Positions 26,655 through 35,393 of a stretch of DNA of 64,000 bases are shown in pieces; position 1 is the first letter of the stretch; the number at the start of each line of letters is the position of its first letter. The notes beneath the pieces are model-generated. The model was not told the DNA's origin. It did no database searches and was given only the letters and a program-made list of their open reading frames with translations. The stretch covers positions 18,303 through 82,302 of the forward strand of contig NZ_SNXS01000017.1 of the NCBI RefSeq assembly GCF_004362525.1, read 5' to 3'. This DNA is from Roseateles toxinivorans. Lineage in GTDB: Bacteria > Pseudomonadota > Gammaproteobacteria > Burkholderiales > Burkholderiaceae_C. A program made the translations under genes and the position numbers.

Positions 26655-27917
26655 TCAGGCCGAGGCCGGCAGCACCGGCCAGCGGGCGCTGATGCGTTGG
26701 CCATCGAACACCAGCAGATCGCCAAACTGCAAGAGCACCGCCTCGCTCTGGCGCGGGCGCAGGAAGACGTGGTCGTCGGGCTGCAGATCGACTCGGCCTG
26801 AGGCCACCATCACCTGCTGGTTCGATGACGGGCCGTAGAGGCCGCTCGGTGTCACGCCTTCGGGCGAGGCCACCTCGGCCAGCCAGTGGCCGCCGTGAAT
26901 GGCCAGGCCGCGGGTCTGGTTGCGGTCCCAGGTCTGGGCCAGTCGGCTCAGCCAGGTGGCGCCCTCGGGCAGGCGGAATCGGGGCCAGGTCTTGAGCACC
27001 GGCGTGGCGATGAAGGCGGCCGGCTGCAGATCGGCCAAGAGCGGCTTCTCGAAGTCCAGCGGCAGCAGGGCCGCGGAGCCGACCGAGACCTCATTGGCTA
27101 CGCCCTTGCCGTCGTGCAGGCGGAAGGTCGGCGAACCGGCGGTGTTCAGCGTCAGGCTCTCGCGGCGCTGCGGGCCCAGCAGCTCGTTGGCCAGGCGCCA
27201 GGCGGTCTGAACGCGCTTCTGCGACTCGTCCCATGCCTGGGCACGCATGCCCAGGGCGTCGGGCAACGCGGCCACATGGGCGTCATAGCCCATGAATCCC
27301 TGCCACTTCAGGGGGCCGGTCTTCAGGCTTTGCAGCGCCTCGCCCAGCTCGATGGGATCTTCGAAACCGCCGCGGTGCAGGCCGACGTCGATCTCCAGAT
27401 TGACGCGCAGAACCTGGCTGCGCTGCTCGGCCAGCTGGCGGTACTGAGCCAGGCGCTCGGGCGTGTCGATCAGCCATTCGATGCCGCCGCCGATCTCGGG
27501 TGGCAAGTCACGCAGCAACGCGGCGGCGGCGGTCACCGGGAAGGGCTTGCCCAACAGCACCTGGCGGTCTGGCCGGGCCTGCAGCAGCTGCCCGGTCTGT
27601 GCCGCATTGAAGGCCATCACCCGCGGGCTGGCCCAGGCCTTGGCCACCTCGTCCATCAGCTCCAGGCAGGGCAGGGACTTGAGCACCGCACGCAGGCCCA
27701 TGCCGGTCTTGGCGTGTGTGCCGATGGCGGCCAGGTTGGCGCGCAGCCGCGGCAGGTCGATGACCATACTGGCCTGGGCCACGCCGGCGGCCTTCAGTGC
27801 CTGGCTCAGCGTGGCGAAGTACGGCGCGTGCGGGCCGCCGACCTCGGCCGGGCGGGCCAGCCAGGCGGCCACGGGCAACGCAACGGCGGCGCCCAGCAAT
27901 ACACGACGCTTATGCAT
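26655..27917 (-). CDS. Exported DSD1/alanine-racemase-like PLP-fold protein
   Basis: 420-residue protein of the D-threonine aldolase/D-serine dehydratase-like family. It begins with a probable export signal (HKRRVLLGAAVALPVAAWLA). The barrel domain has MVIDLPRLRANLAAI and K80 in LRAVLKSLPC, where the PLP lysine is expected, and SLTLNTAGSPTF for the phosphate site. The C-terminal P-x-H-x-C zinc motif of true DSD1 enzymes is absent (VFLRPRQSEAVLLQFGD). It overlaps the lactone oxidase gene by eight bases. An exported amino-acid racemase/aldolase or a non-metal relative; substrate unknown. Confidence 0.8.
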   Translation of the reverse strand: MHKRRVLLGAAVALPVAAWLARPAEVGGPHAPYFATLSQALKAAGVAQASMVIDLPRLRANLAAIGTHAKTGMGLRAVLKSLPCLELMDEVAKAWASPRVMAFNAAQTGQLLQARPDRQVLLGKPFPVTAAAALLRDLPPEIGGGIEWLIDTPERLAQYRQLAEQRSQVLRVNLEIDVGLHRGGFEDPIELGEALQSLKTGPLKWQGFMGYDAHVAALPDALGMRAQAWDESQKRVQTAWRLANELLGPQRRESLTLNTAGSPTFRLHDGKGVANEVSVGSAALLPLDFEKPLLADLQPAAFIATPVLKTWPRFRLPEGATWLSRLAQTWDRNQTRGLAIHGGHWLAEVASPEGVTPSGLYGPSSNQQVMVASGRVDLQPDDHVFLRPRQSEAVLLQFGDLLVFDGQRISARWPVLPASA

Positions 27918-29295
27918 TGGCGGCTCCCACAAACAGTTGGCGCAGATGCGCGTTGAGCATGCGGCCCTGCGGATCGACGCTCTCGCGCACCCGCTGGAAG
28001 TCGGCAAAGCGCGGGTACATGGCCCGCAGGTCCTTCAGTTGAAGGTCATGCAGCTTGCCCCAGTGCGGTCGGCCGCCATGACGCTTGAACACTGGCCCCA
28101 GCTCGGCGATCAGGTACTGGTAGGCCTCGCCCTGCAGCGCATGGGTGGCAATCGAGCAGCTGTCGCGGCCGTGGAAGGGGCTCAGCCAGGCCGAGTCGCC
28201 GCGGATGAAGCGGAACTCGATCGGAAAGAAGATGTCGTTACGCCTTTCCAGCGTGGCCAGGATGTCCTTCAGGCAGGCGATGCCGGCCTCGCGCGGCAGG
28301 TGGTACTCGCTCTCGTTGAAGCGGGTCGGCCGCACGGTGCTGAGCAGGCGCCAGGACCAGTCCTGCGCGAACTCGGTCTGGGCCGGGTCGATCAGCTTGG
28401 CGGCGGTCCAGCGGCGCAGATCGGGCCAGCGGCCCAGCCAGTCGCGCAGGCGCTGCAGATCGCGCAGCACGTTCTCGTCGGCCGAGGCCGGGTGCTGGGC
28501 CGGGCCCTCGGCCACCTCGCTGTGGGTGATGCCGGCGCTGTAGCCGGTGAAGGGCAGCACATACATCTCGAAGTGGCGGTGCTGGCGGGCCAGTTCGGGG
28601 GCCTTCTCCAGCAGGCCCTCGGTGCGCTCCAGCCAGACGCGGCGCGCCAGCATATAGCGGGGCCGCACACGCAGCGTGTATTCGGTGATCACACCCAGCG
28701 ACCCGAGCGACACCCGGGCGGCGTCGAACAGCTCGGTGTTGAGCAGCCGCGAGCATTCCTTGATCTCGCCGGCCGGGGTGACCAGGCGCAGTGCCTGCAC
28801 CTCGTCGTGCAGGGCCGGCAGGGTCTGACCCGTGCCATGGGTGCCGGTGGCCAGCGCGCCGGCCAGGGTCTGCACATCGATGTCGGGCTGGTTGTGCAGG
28901 GCCAGGCCTTGGCCGTGCAGCTCGCGGGCCAGCTGGGCCAGGCGGGTGCCGGCGCGCACGCGCACGGTATTCGTCGCCTTGTCGGTGGCGATGATGCCGG
29001 TCAACCTGTCCAGCGAGATCAGGGTGCCGTCGGTGGGCACCAGCGGGCTGAACGAGTGGCCGGCGCCGACGCAGCGCAGCGGGCCCGGCGCACTGGCTAT
29101 TTGCCCGGCCAGCTGGGCCTCGTCCGCCGGCATCAGCCATTGCCTGGCCTGGCATTGCTGGATGTCGGACCAGTTCTGCCAGGGCTTGGGACCGGCGGGT
29201 TTGGGCGCGGCCACCTGGGCCAGCGCCTCGCCGCCCAGGGCCAGGCCTGCCCCGAGGGCCGCCGTCTGCTTCAACCAGTCTCTGCGTTCGGTCAT
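27910..29295 (-). CDS. Exported FAD-linked aldonolactone oxidase (ALO family)
   Basis: 461-residue flavoenzyme of the D-arabinono-1,4-lactone/L-gulonolactone oxidase family. A twin-arginine-like leader (ERRDWLKQTAALGAGLALGG) suggests Tat export folded with FAD. FAD domain: PLRCVGAGHSFSPL, TLAGALATGTHGTG, VSLGSLGVITEYTL; the His of GAGHS is where covalent FAD attaches in relatives. The ALO domain ends with the HWGK motif. It overlaps the cytochrome c gene by ATGA, so electrons may pass to that cytochrome instead of oxygen (inference). Confidence 0.88.
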   Translation of the reverse strand: MTERRDWLKQTAALGAGLALGGEALAQVAAPKPAGPKPWQNWSDIQQCQARQWLMPADEAQLAGQIASAPGPLRCVGAGHSFSPLVPTDGTLISLDRLTGIIATDKATNTVRVRAGTRLAQLARELHGQGLALHNQPDIDVQTLAGALATGTHGTGQTLPALHDEVQALRLVTPAGEIKECSRLLNTELFDAARVSLGSLGVITEYTLRVRPRYMLARRVWLERTEGLLEKAPELARQHRHFEMYVLPFTGYSAGITHSEVAEGPAQHPASADENVLRDLQRLRDWLGRWPDLRRWTAAKLIDPAQTEFAQDWSWRLLSTVRPTRFNESEYHLPREAGIACLKDILATLERRNDIFFPIEFRFIRGDSAWLSPFHGRDSCSIATHALQGEAYQYLIAELGPVFKRHGGRPHWGKLHDLQLKDLRAMYPRFADFQRVRESVDPQGRMLNAHLRQLFVGAANA

Positions 29296-29630
29296 GTTGG
29301 GGCTCGGCTCATGAAGGTGATCAGGTGTGCAAGGTCGCTGTCGCTGCAGTCCGGGCACAGGCCCATGGGCGGCATGCTGTTCAGGCCCTGGCGCACGCTG
29401 TGTAGCAGGGCCGGCATGCCCTTGTCCAGCCGCGGCGCCCAGGCGCTGGCATGGCCGGTCAACGGTGCGGCGCCATCGCTGCGGCCATGGCAGTTCAGGC
29501 AGGAGCGCTCATACACGGCGGCCAGACGGGCATCTGCGGGGCGCAGGGCTTCGGCCTGGGTCGGCGTCGGTTTGTCGTCCCTGCTGCAGGCGGCGAGCAG
29601 CAGCAGGGCGATCAGCAGCAAGTGGCGCAT
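29292..29630 (-). CDS. Lipoprotein c-type cytochrome
   Basis: 112-residue protein with a lipobox (LLLLAAC, C15) and a haem motif CLNCH (C44, C47, H48). MPPMG provides the Met ligand (M86 or M89) and is followed by GLCPDC, a second Cys pair as in cytochrome c5. It is probably anchored in the periplasm. It starts 15 bases after the receptor gene and overlaps the lactone oxidase start, which fits a role as its electron acceptor. Confidence 0.9.
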   Translation of the reverse strand: MRHLLLIALLLLAACSRDDKPTPTQAEALRPADARLAAVYERSCLNCHGRSDGAAPLTGHASAWAPRLDKGMPALLHSVRQGLNSMPPMGLCPDCSDSDLAHLITFMSRAPT

Positions 29631-29645
29631 CGCTAAGACACTCGC

Positions 29646-32051
29646 TCAAAAGCTCGCCCGCAACTCCACCGCCACGGTGCGCGGCTTGGCCAGCGTCGCA
29701 TAGGCCGAGCCCAGCGGCGCGGACTCGTACCAGAGGCGGTTGATGTAGCGCTTGTCCAGCAGGTTGTTGACCAAGAGTGAGAGGCCCCAGCGCTTGCTGT
29801 CGGACTCCCAACCGATGCGGCCATCGAGCTTCTGCCGCGCGCCGCCGACCTGGAACGTGGGCGTGTTCAGGCACAGGCCCTGCACATAGGACTCCTCGTT
29901 GCAGCGCGTCGCGCCGCTGTAGCTGGCCTGCAGGCTGGCCTGGGCCTGGCCGCCCAGCGCCTGCCACAGCACCTCGAAGCCGACGCTGGCATGCAGGCGC
30001 GGCGCGCCCACCGGCTGGCCGGCCAGGTTGCTGCCCAGGCTGCTGCTGCCGCGCTTGTAGGTCTGGTCCAGCAGCTCAACGTTGCCGAACAGGTTCAGCT
30101 GGCGGCTGACGCGCCAGCGCGCATCGAGATCCACACCGGTGGCCTTCTGGTCGCTGATGCTGACCTGATACGCCGGTATGCCGCCGGCGCTGGACGGCAC
30201 CAGCTGCAGGGTCTGCAGATTGTTGAAGGCGTAGTGGAACAGCGAGGCGCTGTAGCTCAGGCCCAGGCCGGCGAGCTGGCCCTTCGCGCCCACTTCCAGG
30301 CTGGTGACGCGCTCCGGCGCATAGGCCGAGTTGACCTGCAGCGTATTGAAGCCACCGGCCTGGTAGCCGCGGGTGATGGAGCCATAGACCATCAAGTCGC
30401 GATCGATGCGGTGATCCAGCACCAGGCGCGGGCTGACATCGTTCCACGAACGCGACAGCTGCAGCGGCGCGGTCGTGGCGCCGCTGCTGGCAATCAAGAC
30501 ATTGCTGCGTAGCGCGCCTTGGATCATCAGCGCCTGCTCCTGCGTCAGCGCGCCTGCCGCCACCATGCCGTTGAACAGATCGACGGCGTCCAGCACCGCC
30601 AACTGCTCGTCGAGGCTAGGTGCCGCGCGGTTCGGGTTGAACCAGCTGAAGCGCTTGCTGTCGCGGGTCAGGCGCAGGCCGGTGGTCAGATGGGTGCTGG
30701 GCTGCAGCTCCCAGATCACGTCGCCATAGGCGGCCACGGCGCTGAAGCGGCCCTGGTTCGTCATCGCCTCGCCCCAGGTGTGGCCCAGCAGATTGATGCC
30801 GGGCACGCCGGCGGCCTCGGCCAGCACATTGACGGTCTGGAACAGCGGCAGGCCGGTCAGATTGCCGGCCATGGTGTCCAGCGCCGTGGTCGTGGTGTCG
30901 ACGAAGGCGGTCTGGCGCGCGGTCTCGCGGTAGAAGCTCAGACCGGCCAGCCAGTCGGTCGTGCCGCGCTTGCCGCTGAGACGGAACTCCTGCTGCCAGC
31001 TGCTATTGGCCTCGTCATTGGTGGTGGACAGATAGATCAGCGGGCTGTTGCTGCCGTCGTTGTCCTGACGATTCTTCGAGGTGAAGTGGCGGTAGGCGGT
31101 GGTGGAGCTGAAGTCGGCCCAGGCCAGCGCATGGGTGAGGCGCAGGGTGACGCCGTTGAAGTCCCGCGCCTCGATATTGCCGGCCACGTCATTGCGCAGC
31201 GGCGCCTTGCGCGGATCGAGGTAGGTGGCAGGGTCCGACGGGAAGACCGGCGCCATGCCGGGAGCGATGGGCACCACGCCGATGGCCGGGCGGGCGCGCT
31301 GATCCAGCTTCTCGTGCTCCAGGCTCAGGATGGCTTTCGTGTCCTCGCTGGCCCGCCACAGCAGCGCCGCGCGCAGGCCCCATGCGTTCTCCCCGCCGGC
31401 CTTCTCACCGGTGGCGGCATCTGCCAGAAAGCCATCGCTGCGCTGCGACACCAGGCTGGCGCGCAAGGCCAGGTTCTCACCCAGCGGCTGATTGGCGAGC
31501 AGCTCTACATGGCGCTGGCCGCGGTTGCCCAGGCGCAGCAGGCCGCTGGCGCGGCTGGCGAACTCGGGGTCGTTGGTGACGACCGAGATCGCACCGCCGG
31601 CGCTGTTGCGGCCGAACAGCGTGCCCTGCGGGCCCTTCAGTACCTCGATGCGCTTGACGTCATTGAAGTTCAGCAGCGCGCCGCCGGTCTTGCCGGTGTA
31701 GACGCCGTCGACGTAAATGCCCACCGGCGAATCGGTGCCGATCCCGAAGTCGCTGGTGCCTATGCCGCGCAGCGAGATCGTCGGCTGCGTGGCCTGCGTC
31801 GCGTCTATCGTCAGGCCCGGCACATGGCTGGACAGATCGCCCATATTCGACGCGCCCAGCTTGCGCACCTGGTCCGCCCCCATCACCTGGATGGCGATCG
31901 GCACCGACTGCAGCTGCTGCACCCGGCCCTGGCCGGTCACCACCACCGCCTCCAGCTGGCTGGGCTGGGCCAGCGCCGCGCTGGCGCCGATCAGGGCCAG
32001 CACCGCACAGCAACTCGCGCTGCGAACACCGGGGTAGTGACGTGGGTCCAT
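29646..32051 (-). CDS. TonB-dependent outer-membrane receptor
   Basis: 801-residue receptor for energised uptake across the outer membrane. Signal peptide (CCAVLALIGASAALAQ), TonB-box region LEAVVVTGQG, plug domain (TISLRGIGTSDFGIGTDSPVG, VLKGPQGTLFGRNSAGGAI) and a beta-barrel ending in RASF with the terminal Phe. The ATG at 32049-32051 has GGAGA; the frame extends upstream without support. Plug and barrel style resembles the large non-siderophore group used for sugars and plant compounds, so the ligand cannot be named. First gene of a four-gene operon, divergent from tetR. Confidence 0.93.
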   Translation of the reverse strand: MDPRHYPGVRSASCCAVLALIGASAALAQPSQLEAVVVTGQGRVQQLQSVPIAIQVMGADQVRKLGASNMGDLSSHVPGLTIDATQATQPTISLRGIGTSDFGIGTDSPVGIYVDGVYTGKTGGALLNFNDVKRIEVLKGPQGTLFGRNSAGGAISVVTNDPEFASRASGLLRLGNRGQRHVELLANQPLGENLALRASLVSQRSDGFLADAATGEKAGGENAWGLRAALLWRASEDTKAILSLEHEKLDQRARPAIGVVPIAPGMAPVFPSDPATYLDPRKAPLRNDVAGNIEARDFNGVTLRLTHALAWADFSSTTAYRHFTSKNRQDNDGSNSPLIYLSTTNDEANSSWQQEFRLSGKRGTTDWLAGLSFYRETARQTAFVDTTTTALDTMAGNLTGLPLFQTVNVLAEAAGVPGINLLGHTWGEAMTNQGRFSAVAAYGDVIWELQPSTHLTTGLRLTRDSKRFSWFNPNRAAPSLDEQLAVLDAVDLFNGMVAAGALTQEQALMIQGALRSNVLIASSGATTAPLQLSRSWNDVSPRLVLDHRIDRDLMVYGSITRGYQAGGFNTLQVNSAYAPERVTSLEVGAKGQLAGLGLSYSASLFHYAFNNLQTLQLVPSSAGGIPAYQVSISDQKATGVDLDARWRVSRQLNLFGNVELLDQTYKRGSSSLGSNLAGQPVGAPRLHASVGFEVLWQALGGQAQASLQASYSGATRCNEESYVQGLCLNTPTFQVGGARQKLDGRIGWESDSKRWGLSLLVNNLLDKRYINRLWYESAPLGSAYATLAKPRTVAVELRASF

Positions 32052-32087
32052 GCGGGTCTCCTGTTGGCCTTGGAGGCCATTCGTGTA

Positions 32088-32107
32088 AATATAGCGATGA
32101 CTATATT
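32088..32107. promoter_or_regulatory. Palindromic operator between the TonB receptor and TetR genes
   Basis: AATATAG-CGATGA-CTATATT is a perfect 7-base inverted repeat with a 6-base spacer in the 119-base divergent region. It is far more AT-rich than its surroundings. Size and position suit a TetR-family dimer site controlling both directions. Confidence 0.7.
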
Positions 32108-32170
32108 CATCTGACCGCAGGCCGCGACCCGGACAAACCCGCATCGGGCCTTGCCCTAGACTCGACCGTA

Positions 32171-32845
32171 ATGACACGCGTGAAATCCATACCCGCAGCC
32201 GACAGCGGCGCGCTTCCACCCGACCTGGAGCTGAAGAAGGCGCCGACGCAGCCGCGTGCGGTCGAGACCTACGAGCGCATCCTCGGCGCTTGCGCCGAGC
32301 TGCTGGGCGAGGTGGGCATCGAGCGCCTGTCCACCAATCTGATCTGCCAGCGTGCGGGCATCTCACCCCCGGCCCTGTATCAGTACTTCCCGAACAAGTA
32401 CGCCATCCTTCACGAGTTGGGCACGCGGTTGATGCAGGTGCAGAACGAGCTGCTGGCGCCCTGGGCCGTGCCCGCGACGATGCGACTCCCTGAGGCCGAG
32501 TTCGCGCGCAGCGTGGCCGAGCTGTTCCTGGGCACACTGGCGCTGACCGAGCAGATGCCCGCCGGTGTCTGGGTGACGCGGGCGCTGCGCGCCGTGCCCT
32601 CGCTGCAGCATGTGCGCAATGGCTCGCATGACTTCGTCACCGACATGCTGCTCGCGCCCTTCATGGAGGCGCATCCGCAGGCTGACCGGGCCCAGGCGCG
32701 CCTGAGCTTTCGCCTGGCCATCGATGCGCTCTATGCCGCGCAGGAGCTGCTGTTCGACGATCCGAGCCTGGACCCGCAGGCGGTGGCCCGCACGATGGCC
32801 GAGATGGTCACTGCGCAGCTGATGCGCTTGCGCGGGCCGGCATGA
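32171..32845 (+). CDS. TetR-family transcriptional regulator
   Basis: 224-residue regulator. N-terminal helix-turn-helix at about residues 32-80: ILGACAELLGEVGIERLSTNLICQRAGISPPALYQYFPNKYAIL. The C-terminal helical domain is the ligand part, without recognised specificity. It is divergent from the receptor operon and its TGA overlaps the ATG of the GGDEF gene, so it is likely the regulator of the outer-membrane operon and is made together with the c-di-GMP enzymes. Confidence 0.92.
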   Translation: MTRVKSIPAADSGALPPDLELKKAPTQPRAVETYERILGACAELLGEVGIERLSTNLICQRAGISPPALYQYFPNKYAILHELGTRLMQVQNELLAPWAVPATMRLPEAEFARSVAELFLGTLALTEQMPAGVWVTRALRAVPSLQHVRNGSHDFVTDMLLAPFMEAHPQADRAQARLSFRLAIDALYAAQELLFDDPSLDPQAVARTMAEMVTAQLMRLRGPA

Positions 32846-34554
32846 TCATCCTTGTGCGAGGGCTGGAAATTGCTGATACGTCCGGCCCGGCGGCGGCTCA
32901 GAATAGCGGTTCAGCCTTGAAAGCAGATGCAGTGAACACGGCAGTGGACAGTAGCGACAAGGAAGCAAATCAGGTCCTGTTGCAGCAGGCCAACGAGCAC
33001 GCCGACGCCGGCCATGCCCAGGCCGCGATGAGTTGCGCTCGCGAGCTGCTGGCGCGCGCCGAGCAGGCTCAGGATCTGGCGATGTGTGCCGAGGCCATGC
33101 TGTGTCTGGCCTGCTGCGAGCTGCGCCTGCTGGGCAAGTTCGCCAAGGCGGTGGATCTGGCCCAACGCGCGGCCCTGCTGTTCCAGCGCGCCCAGCATGT
33201 CAATGGCGAGGGCCGTGCGCTGGCCACGCAGGCGATCGCGGCCTCACGCCTGGGCTATTACGAGGTTGCGGTGGACAGCGCGCTGCTGGCGGTCAAGGTT
33301 TCCGCCGCCGAGCAGCCCAGCCGCGACCAGGTGATGGCCTATCACGCGCTGGGCATTGCGATGTACTCCGGCAAGTGCTTTGTCGAGGCCAGCAATGCCT
33401 ACCAGCAGGCCATCTACCTGGCCGAGCGCTGCGAGCCGCCGCTGAATGCCTTCGAGCTGCACACCGATCTGGCCTCGACCGAATCGGTGCGCTATATGGT
33501 GGAACGCAATGGCGGTGGGGCGCGGCTGTCGCTGGACATGCTTGAGGTGCAGATCAACCGCTGCCACCAGCTGCTGGCAGCAGCGTCCAGCGGCAACCCG
33601 ATCGCCACCGCCAGTCACACCAACAATCTGCTGATACTGGCCCTGGCCCACACCCATTTGCTGACCTGGCGGCTGCGCTTTCGCGAGGCGGCCGAGGCCT
33701 TGCAGCACTTCAAGCGGATGCAGGAGAGCCTGCAACGGCCCTGGATGAAGGCGGCCGTGCACTGGGCCCAGGCCGAGCTGGCGATGGTCAAGGGCCAGCT
33801 CGGCGAGGCCCAGCACTGGGCGCGGCAGACGGTGGCGGTGGCCGCCGAGCATGAGCATGAGGGCCTGCTGGCCGTGGGCTATCAGCTGCTCAGCTATGCC
33901 TGCGAGCTGGCCGGCGATACGCTGGGCGCGCTGTCGGCGCTGCGCCAGCTGGCTCTGCGCGAACAGCTGGCCCGGGCACACAGCCTGAAGGGCCGGGTGG
34001 ACCTGATCGACCGCCAGGTGGAGCTGCGGCGCCAGACGCAGCAGCTGCAGCGCCTGGAGAGCGACACGCGTCTCTACCAGCGCCTGGCCATGGAGGACGG
34101 TCTGACCGGCCTGGCCAACCGCCGGCAGTTCGAGTCCAGTCTGGCCGAGTGGCTGAACATGCTGCCCACGCCAGGTGCCAGCCTGTGCCTGGCGATGATT
34201 GATGTGAACCGCTTCAAGCAGATCAATGACAGCTTCTCGCACCATGTCGGTGACGAGGTGCTGCGCCGCATCGCCGGCCTGCTGCGCAAGCACACCCGCG
34301 AGCCGGATCTGCCTGCGCGCCTGGCCGGTGACGAGTTCGTGATCGTGCTGCGCGGCGCCGATGAATTGGCCTGCCGCCAGGTCTGCGCCCGCCTGCAGCA
34401 GGCGGTGCGCCTGCACGACTGGTCCGCCCTGGCGGCCGGCTTGCAGGTCAGCATCAGCGTTGGTCTGGCCGTGGCGAGCATCGGTGACACGGTGGAGGCG
34501 TTGATGCTGCGCAGCGATGAGAAAATGTATGCCGACAAGCGGGCGTCCGCCTGA
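32842..34554 (+). CDS. TPR-repeat GGDEF protein, probable diguanylate cyclase
   Basis: 570-residue cytosolic protein. Residues about 40-390 are helical repeats of the TPR type (ANEHADAGHAQAAMSCARELL, KFAKAVDLAQRAALLFQRA, GQLGEAQHWARQTVAVAAEH). A coiled segment (VELRRQTQQLQRLESD) links to the GGDEF domain: DGLTGLANRRQFE, MIDVNRFKQINDSFSHHVGD, active site AGDEF and I-site REPD five residues earlier. AGDEF is a tolerated variant, so activity is likely but unproven. Coupled to tetR by ATGA. Confidence 0.88.
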   Translation: MIILVRGLEIADTSGPAAAQNSGSALKADAVNTAVDSSDKEANQVLLQQANEHADAGHAQAAMSCARELLARAEQAQDLAMCAEAMLCLACCELRLLGKFAKAVDLAQRAALLFQRAQHVNGEGRALATQAIAASRLGYYEVAVDSALLAVKVSAAEQPSRDQVMAYHALGIAMYSGKCFVEASNAYQQAIYLAERCEPPLNAFELHTDLASTESVRYMVERNGGGARLSLDMLEVQINRCHQLLAAASSGNPIATASHTNNLLILALAHTHLLTWRLRFREAAEALQHFKRMQESLQRPWMKAAVHWAQAELAMVKGQLGEAQHWARQTVAVAAEHEHEGLLAVGYQLLSYACELAGDTLGALSALRQLALREQLARAHSLKGRVDLIDRQVELRRQTQQLQRLESDTRLYQRLAMEDGLTGLANRRQFESSLAEWLNMLPTPGASLCLAMIDVNRFKQINDSFSHHVGDEVLRRIAGLLRKHTREPDLPARLAGDEFVIVLRGADELACRQVCARLQQAVRLHDWSALAAGLQVSISVGLAVASIGDTVEALMLRSDEKMYADKRASA

Positions 34555-34598
34555 GGCCGGCTGCCCAGACGGCCCGGCAGGAAGTGAAGGAAACCAAC

Positions 34599-35393
34599 GT
34601 GATCAAGATTCAACCCGTCCCGTCCGAATTTGCCGCCCTCGAGGCGGGCGATGTCCCGGATTGCGAGGACTGCGGCTCGGCAGAGCGCGTCGGGTTCCGC
34701 TTCGACTATGCCTATCAGCCCATCGTCGATCTGCGGTCGCGAACAATCTACGCCCATGAGGCGCTGGTGCGCGGCCCCGAGGGGCAGGGGGCAATGTCGG
34801 TGCTGTCCCAGGTGAACGACAGCAACCGCTACCGCTTCGACCAGGCCTGCCGGGTCAAGGCGATCAAGGGCGCCGCCCAGCTGGGCATCCAGGAGAAGAT
34901 CTCGATCAACTTCCTGCCCAACGCGGTCTACAAGCCCGAGGTCTGCATACGCACGACCCTGGAGGCAGCAAGAGTCCACGGCTTCCCGCTGGAGCGCATC
35001 ATCTTCGAGGTGACGGAAGGCGAGCGCGTCGAAGACGGCCCCTGGCTGGCCTCCATCCTCAGGGAATACAAGCGCTGTGGCTTCCTGACCGCCATCGACG
35101 ACTTCGGTGCCGGCTTCGCCGGCCTGACCCTGCTGGCCGATTTCACGCCCGACCTGATCAAGCTCGACATGGCGCTGGTGCGCGGCGTGGACAGCAACCG
35201 TTCGCGCCAGGCCATCGTGCGCGGCATGATGCATATCTGCCAGGACCTGGGCATCGAGGTGATTGCCGAGGGCATAGAAACGGCGGCCGAGCGCGACTTC
35301 TTTGTCGATGCAGGCGTGCACCTGATGCAGGGCTTTTTCTTCAGCCGCCCGGCGTTCCAGTCGACGGGGCAGGTGGCGCCGCAGGCCTGGTAG
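34599..35393 (+). CDS. EAL-domain c-di-GMP phosphodiesterase
   Basis: 264-residue stand-alone EAL protein. Catalytic elements are all visible: YQPIVDL, the EALVRG motif, NFLP, FEVTEGE, AIDDFGAGFAGL, IKLDMALVRG, VIAEGIETAAE and QGFFFSRP. A short Cys-bearing N-terminus (CEDCGSAE) precedes the domain. The GTG at 34599 has AAGGA eight bases upstream and is preferred to a GTG at 34584. It follows the GGDEF gene by 44 bases, giving a synthase/hydrolase pair. Its 3' end overlaps the convergent DUF1003 gene by 53 bases. Confidence 0.9.
   Translation: MIKIQPVPSEFAALEAGDVPDCEDCGSAERVGFRFDYAYQPIVDLRSRTIYAHEALVRGPEGQGAMSVLSQVNDSNRYRFDQACRVKAIKGAAQLGIQEKISINFLPNAVYKPEVCIRTTLEAARVHGFPLERIIFEVTEGERVEDGPWLASILREYKRCGFLTAIDDFGAGFAGLTLLADFTPDLIKLDMALVRGVDSNRSRQAIVRGMMHICQDLGIEVIAEGIETAAERDFFVDAGVHLMQGFFFSRPAFQSTGQVAPQAW

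Noticed and set aside
32052..32537. Upstream extension of the TonB receptor frame (to 963 codons)
   Set aside because: It would run through the operator and into tetR on the other strand; the ATG at 32049-32051 has a good binding site and signal peptide.
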